In this document: positions 63,006 through 64,000 of the stretch, piece by piece
Numbering within the stretch: position 1 is the stretch's first letter
Layout of the letters: every line of letters starts with the position of its first letter
Notes under the pieces: model-generated
The model's database searches: none
What the model saw: the letters and a program-made list of their open reading frames with translations, nothing else
Told to the model about the DNA's origin: nothing
Assembly (NCBI RefSeq): GCF_030269365.1
Contig: NZ_BSTF01000027.1
Span: 1 to 64,000 of the forward strand
Direction: 5' to 3'
DNA length: 64,000 nucleotides
DNA from: Lentzea sp. NBRC 102530
GTDB lineage: Bacteria > Actinomycetota > Actinomycetes > Mycobacteriales > Pseudonocardiaceae
Program-made: the position numbers and the translations under genes

Positions 63006-64000
63006 ATGCACAAGCTCGAAGCCCACGAGGTGCCCCTGCACAAGGTGTTCGGCAGTGACTACGACTTCCGGATCCCCGACTACCAGCGGCCCTACGCGTG
63101 GGAGGTCGAGCAGGCCCAGCAGTTGCTCGAAGACCTGGTCGAGGCAGTGGAGGGCGACAGCGACGAGCCGTACTTCCTCGGGTCGATGGTGCTGGTCAAG
63201 GCCGACGGCAAAGCCGATTCCGAGGTGATCGACGGCCAGCAGCGGCTCACGACGCTCACGATCCTCCTGTCGATCGTCCGCGACCTCACCACGCACGACG
63301 GCATCCGCACCTCGCTGCGCAAGATGATCGTCGAGGAGGGCGACGACCTGCTCGGGCTCAAGCCGAAGCCGAGGCTCGCGCTCAGGAAGCGTGATCAGGT
63401 CTTCTTCCGCACATATGTCCAGGAACCCGGTCACATCGAAGAGTTGATCGCACTCGATGACACGGCCCTGGAGACCGATGCGCAAAAGGCGGTTCGTGAC
63501 AACGCCAGGGCGCTGCGGTCCGCTCTCGTCCGGTTGGGTGAGGAGGCGAGGCACCGGCTGGTCAGGATGATCAGCTCGCAGACGTTCCTGGTGGTCGTCA
63601 GCACGCCGAACCTGGACAGCGCGCACAGGATCTTCAGCGTGATGAACGCGCGAGGGCTCGACCTCTCGCCGGCGGACATCTTCAAGTCGAAGGTCATCGG
63701 AGAACTCGACGACGAATACGCCGCGAAGTGGGACGAGGCCGAGGTGAGGCTCGGGCGCAGCGACTTCGCCGACCTCTTCCTGTACATCCGGATGATCTTC
63801 GCGAAGGAACGCGCCAAGCAGGACCTCCTGACCGAGTTCCCGAGGCAGGTGCTGAACCAGTACCTGCCGGGACGAGAGGCCGCGTTCGTCGACGACGTGC
63901 TGGTGCCGTATTCGGATGCCTACGAAAAGATCCGCGACTTCGGGTACGAGTCCTCGGCCAAGGCCGAGCAGGTCAACTCGTGGTTCCGGAGACTGGCCCA
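63006..64000 (+). CDS. DUF262 domain protein (GmrS-like), cut by right edge
   Basis: First 331 residues. FRIPDYQRPYAWEVEQAQQLLEDL is the DUF262 opening, followed by YFLGSMVLVKADGKADSEVIDGQQRLTTLTILLS with the DGQQR NTP-hydrolysis signature, and RIFSVMNARGLDLSPADIFKSKVI. These are hallmarks of the GmrS part of GmrSD type IV restriction systems and of wider DUF262 defence or DNA-binding proteins. A GmrD-like HNH (DUF1524) part, if fused, would lie beyond the window. ATG at 63006; a GAGG-containing stretch lies upstream. Confidence 0.9.
   Translation, partial: MHKLEAHEVPLHKVFGSDYDFRIPDYQRPYAWEVEQAQQLLEDLVEAVEGDSDEPYFLGSMVLVKADGKADSEVIDGQQRLTTLTILLSIVRDLTTHDGIRTSLRKMIVEEGDDLLGLKPKPRLALRKRDQVFFRTYVQEPGHIEELIALDDTALETDAQKAVRDNARALRSALVRLGEEARHRLVRMISSQTFLVVVSTPNLDSAHRIFSVMNARGLDLSPADIFKSKVIGELDDEYAAKWDEAEVRLGRSDFADLFLYIRMIFAKERAKQDLLTEFPRQVLNQYLPGREAAFVDDVLVPYSDAYEKIRDFGYESSAKAEQVNSWFRRLA

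Overview
The window is high-GC, gene-dense DNA from an actinomycete. Codon third positions are almost all G or C, GTG and TTG starts are frequent, and genes commonly overlap as ATGA or GTGA. The gene order, recalled from memory, follows Mycobacterium tuberculosis roughly from Rv3041c down to ligA (Rv3014c): ABC ATPase, enoyl-CoA hydratase, methyltransferase, THUMP-like protein, GT4/GH57/methyltransferase, etfBA, GNAT, PlsC, IscS, MnmA, MetE-like protein, LigA. It is expanded with secreted glycoside hydrolases and small exported proteins. This suits a filamentous soil actinomycete, most likely of the Pseudonocardiaceae (Lentzea/Saccharothrix type); the genus is inference. I saw no rRNA, tRNA, insertion sequence, prophage or CRISPR array.

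Layout. 1-14.1 kb is alpha-glucan and trehalose metabolism (treS cut by the left edge, glgE, glgP, glgX), interleaved with a Ser/Thr kinase, two small exported proteins with strong hairpins, a membrane/TPR-like protein, and a cysteine dioxygenase-rhodanese pair. 14.2-18.1 kb is the ABC ATPase/enoyl-CoA hydratase/methyltransferase/THUMP-like block. 18.1-26.2 kb holds a TetR gene with paired operators, a nucleotidyltransferase, a membrane protein with a 54-residue repeat, a secreted GH92 alpha-mannosidase and a nucleoside hydrolase. 26.2-32.4 kb looks like a polymethylated-glucan (MGLP-type) locus: hexapeptide acyltransferase, GDSL protein, GT4, GH57, methyltransferase and small membrane protein, with a divergent TetR gene and a palindromic operator at its head. 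32.4-37.9 kb has two DegV lipid-binding proteins around a three-gene DivIVA/OmpA-like/acidic membrane protein operon. 38.1-45.9 kb is etfBA followed by a tightly overlapped run of two acyltransferases (OlsB-like, PlsC-like), an MFS exporter, cysteine desulfurase, mnmA and a methyltransferase. 46-52 kb is mixed and includes a 21-residue peptide with eight cysteines. 52-56 kb has a CBM2-GH18 chitinase behind a promoter carrying two DasR-type (dre) sites, a MetE-like protein, a GH9 cellulase-like enzyme with an upstream palindrome, and a secreted lysozyme-like protein fused to probable propeller repeats. 56-64 kb has ligA, several GNAT proteins, a short SWIM protein, a small helix-hairpin-helix-like protein and a DUF262 (GmrS-like) gene cut by the right edge.

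The genes fit three themes. The first is storage and capsular alpha-glucan cycling: trehalose to maltose-1-phosphate to glucan, with debranching, phosphorolysis and a methylated-glucan side branch. The second is polymer degradation under nutrient-sensing control (chitin, cellulose, mannans). The third is cell-envelope and lipid work (DivIVA-type coiled coil, DegV pair, OlsB/PlsC pair). The observations I find least explained are the 21-residue Cys-rich peptide with its own ribosome site and terminator, the DivIVA/OmpA-like/acidic protein operon, the perfect 54-residue repeat protein, and the TetR-headed polymethylated-glucan operon.
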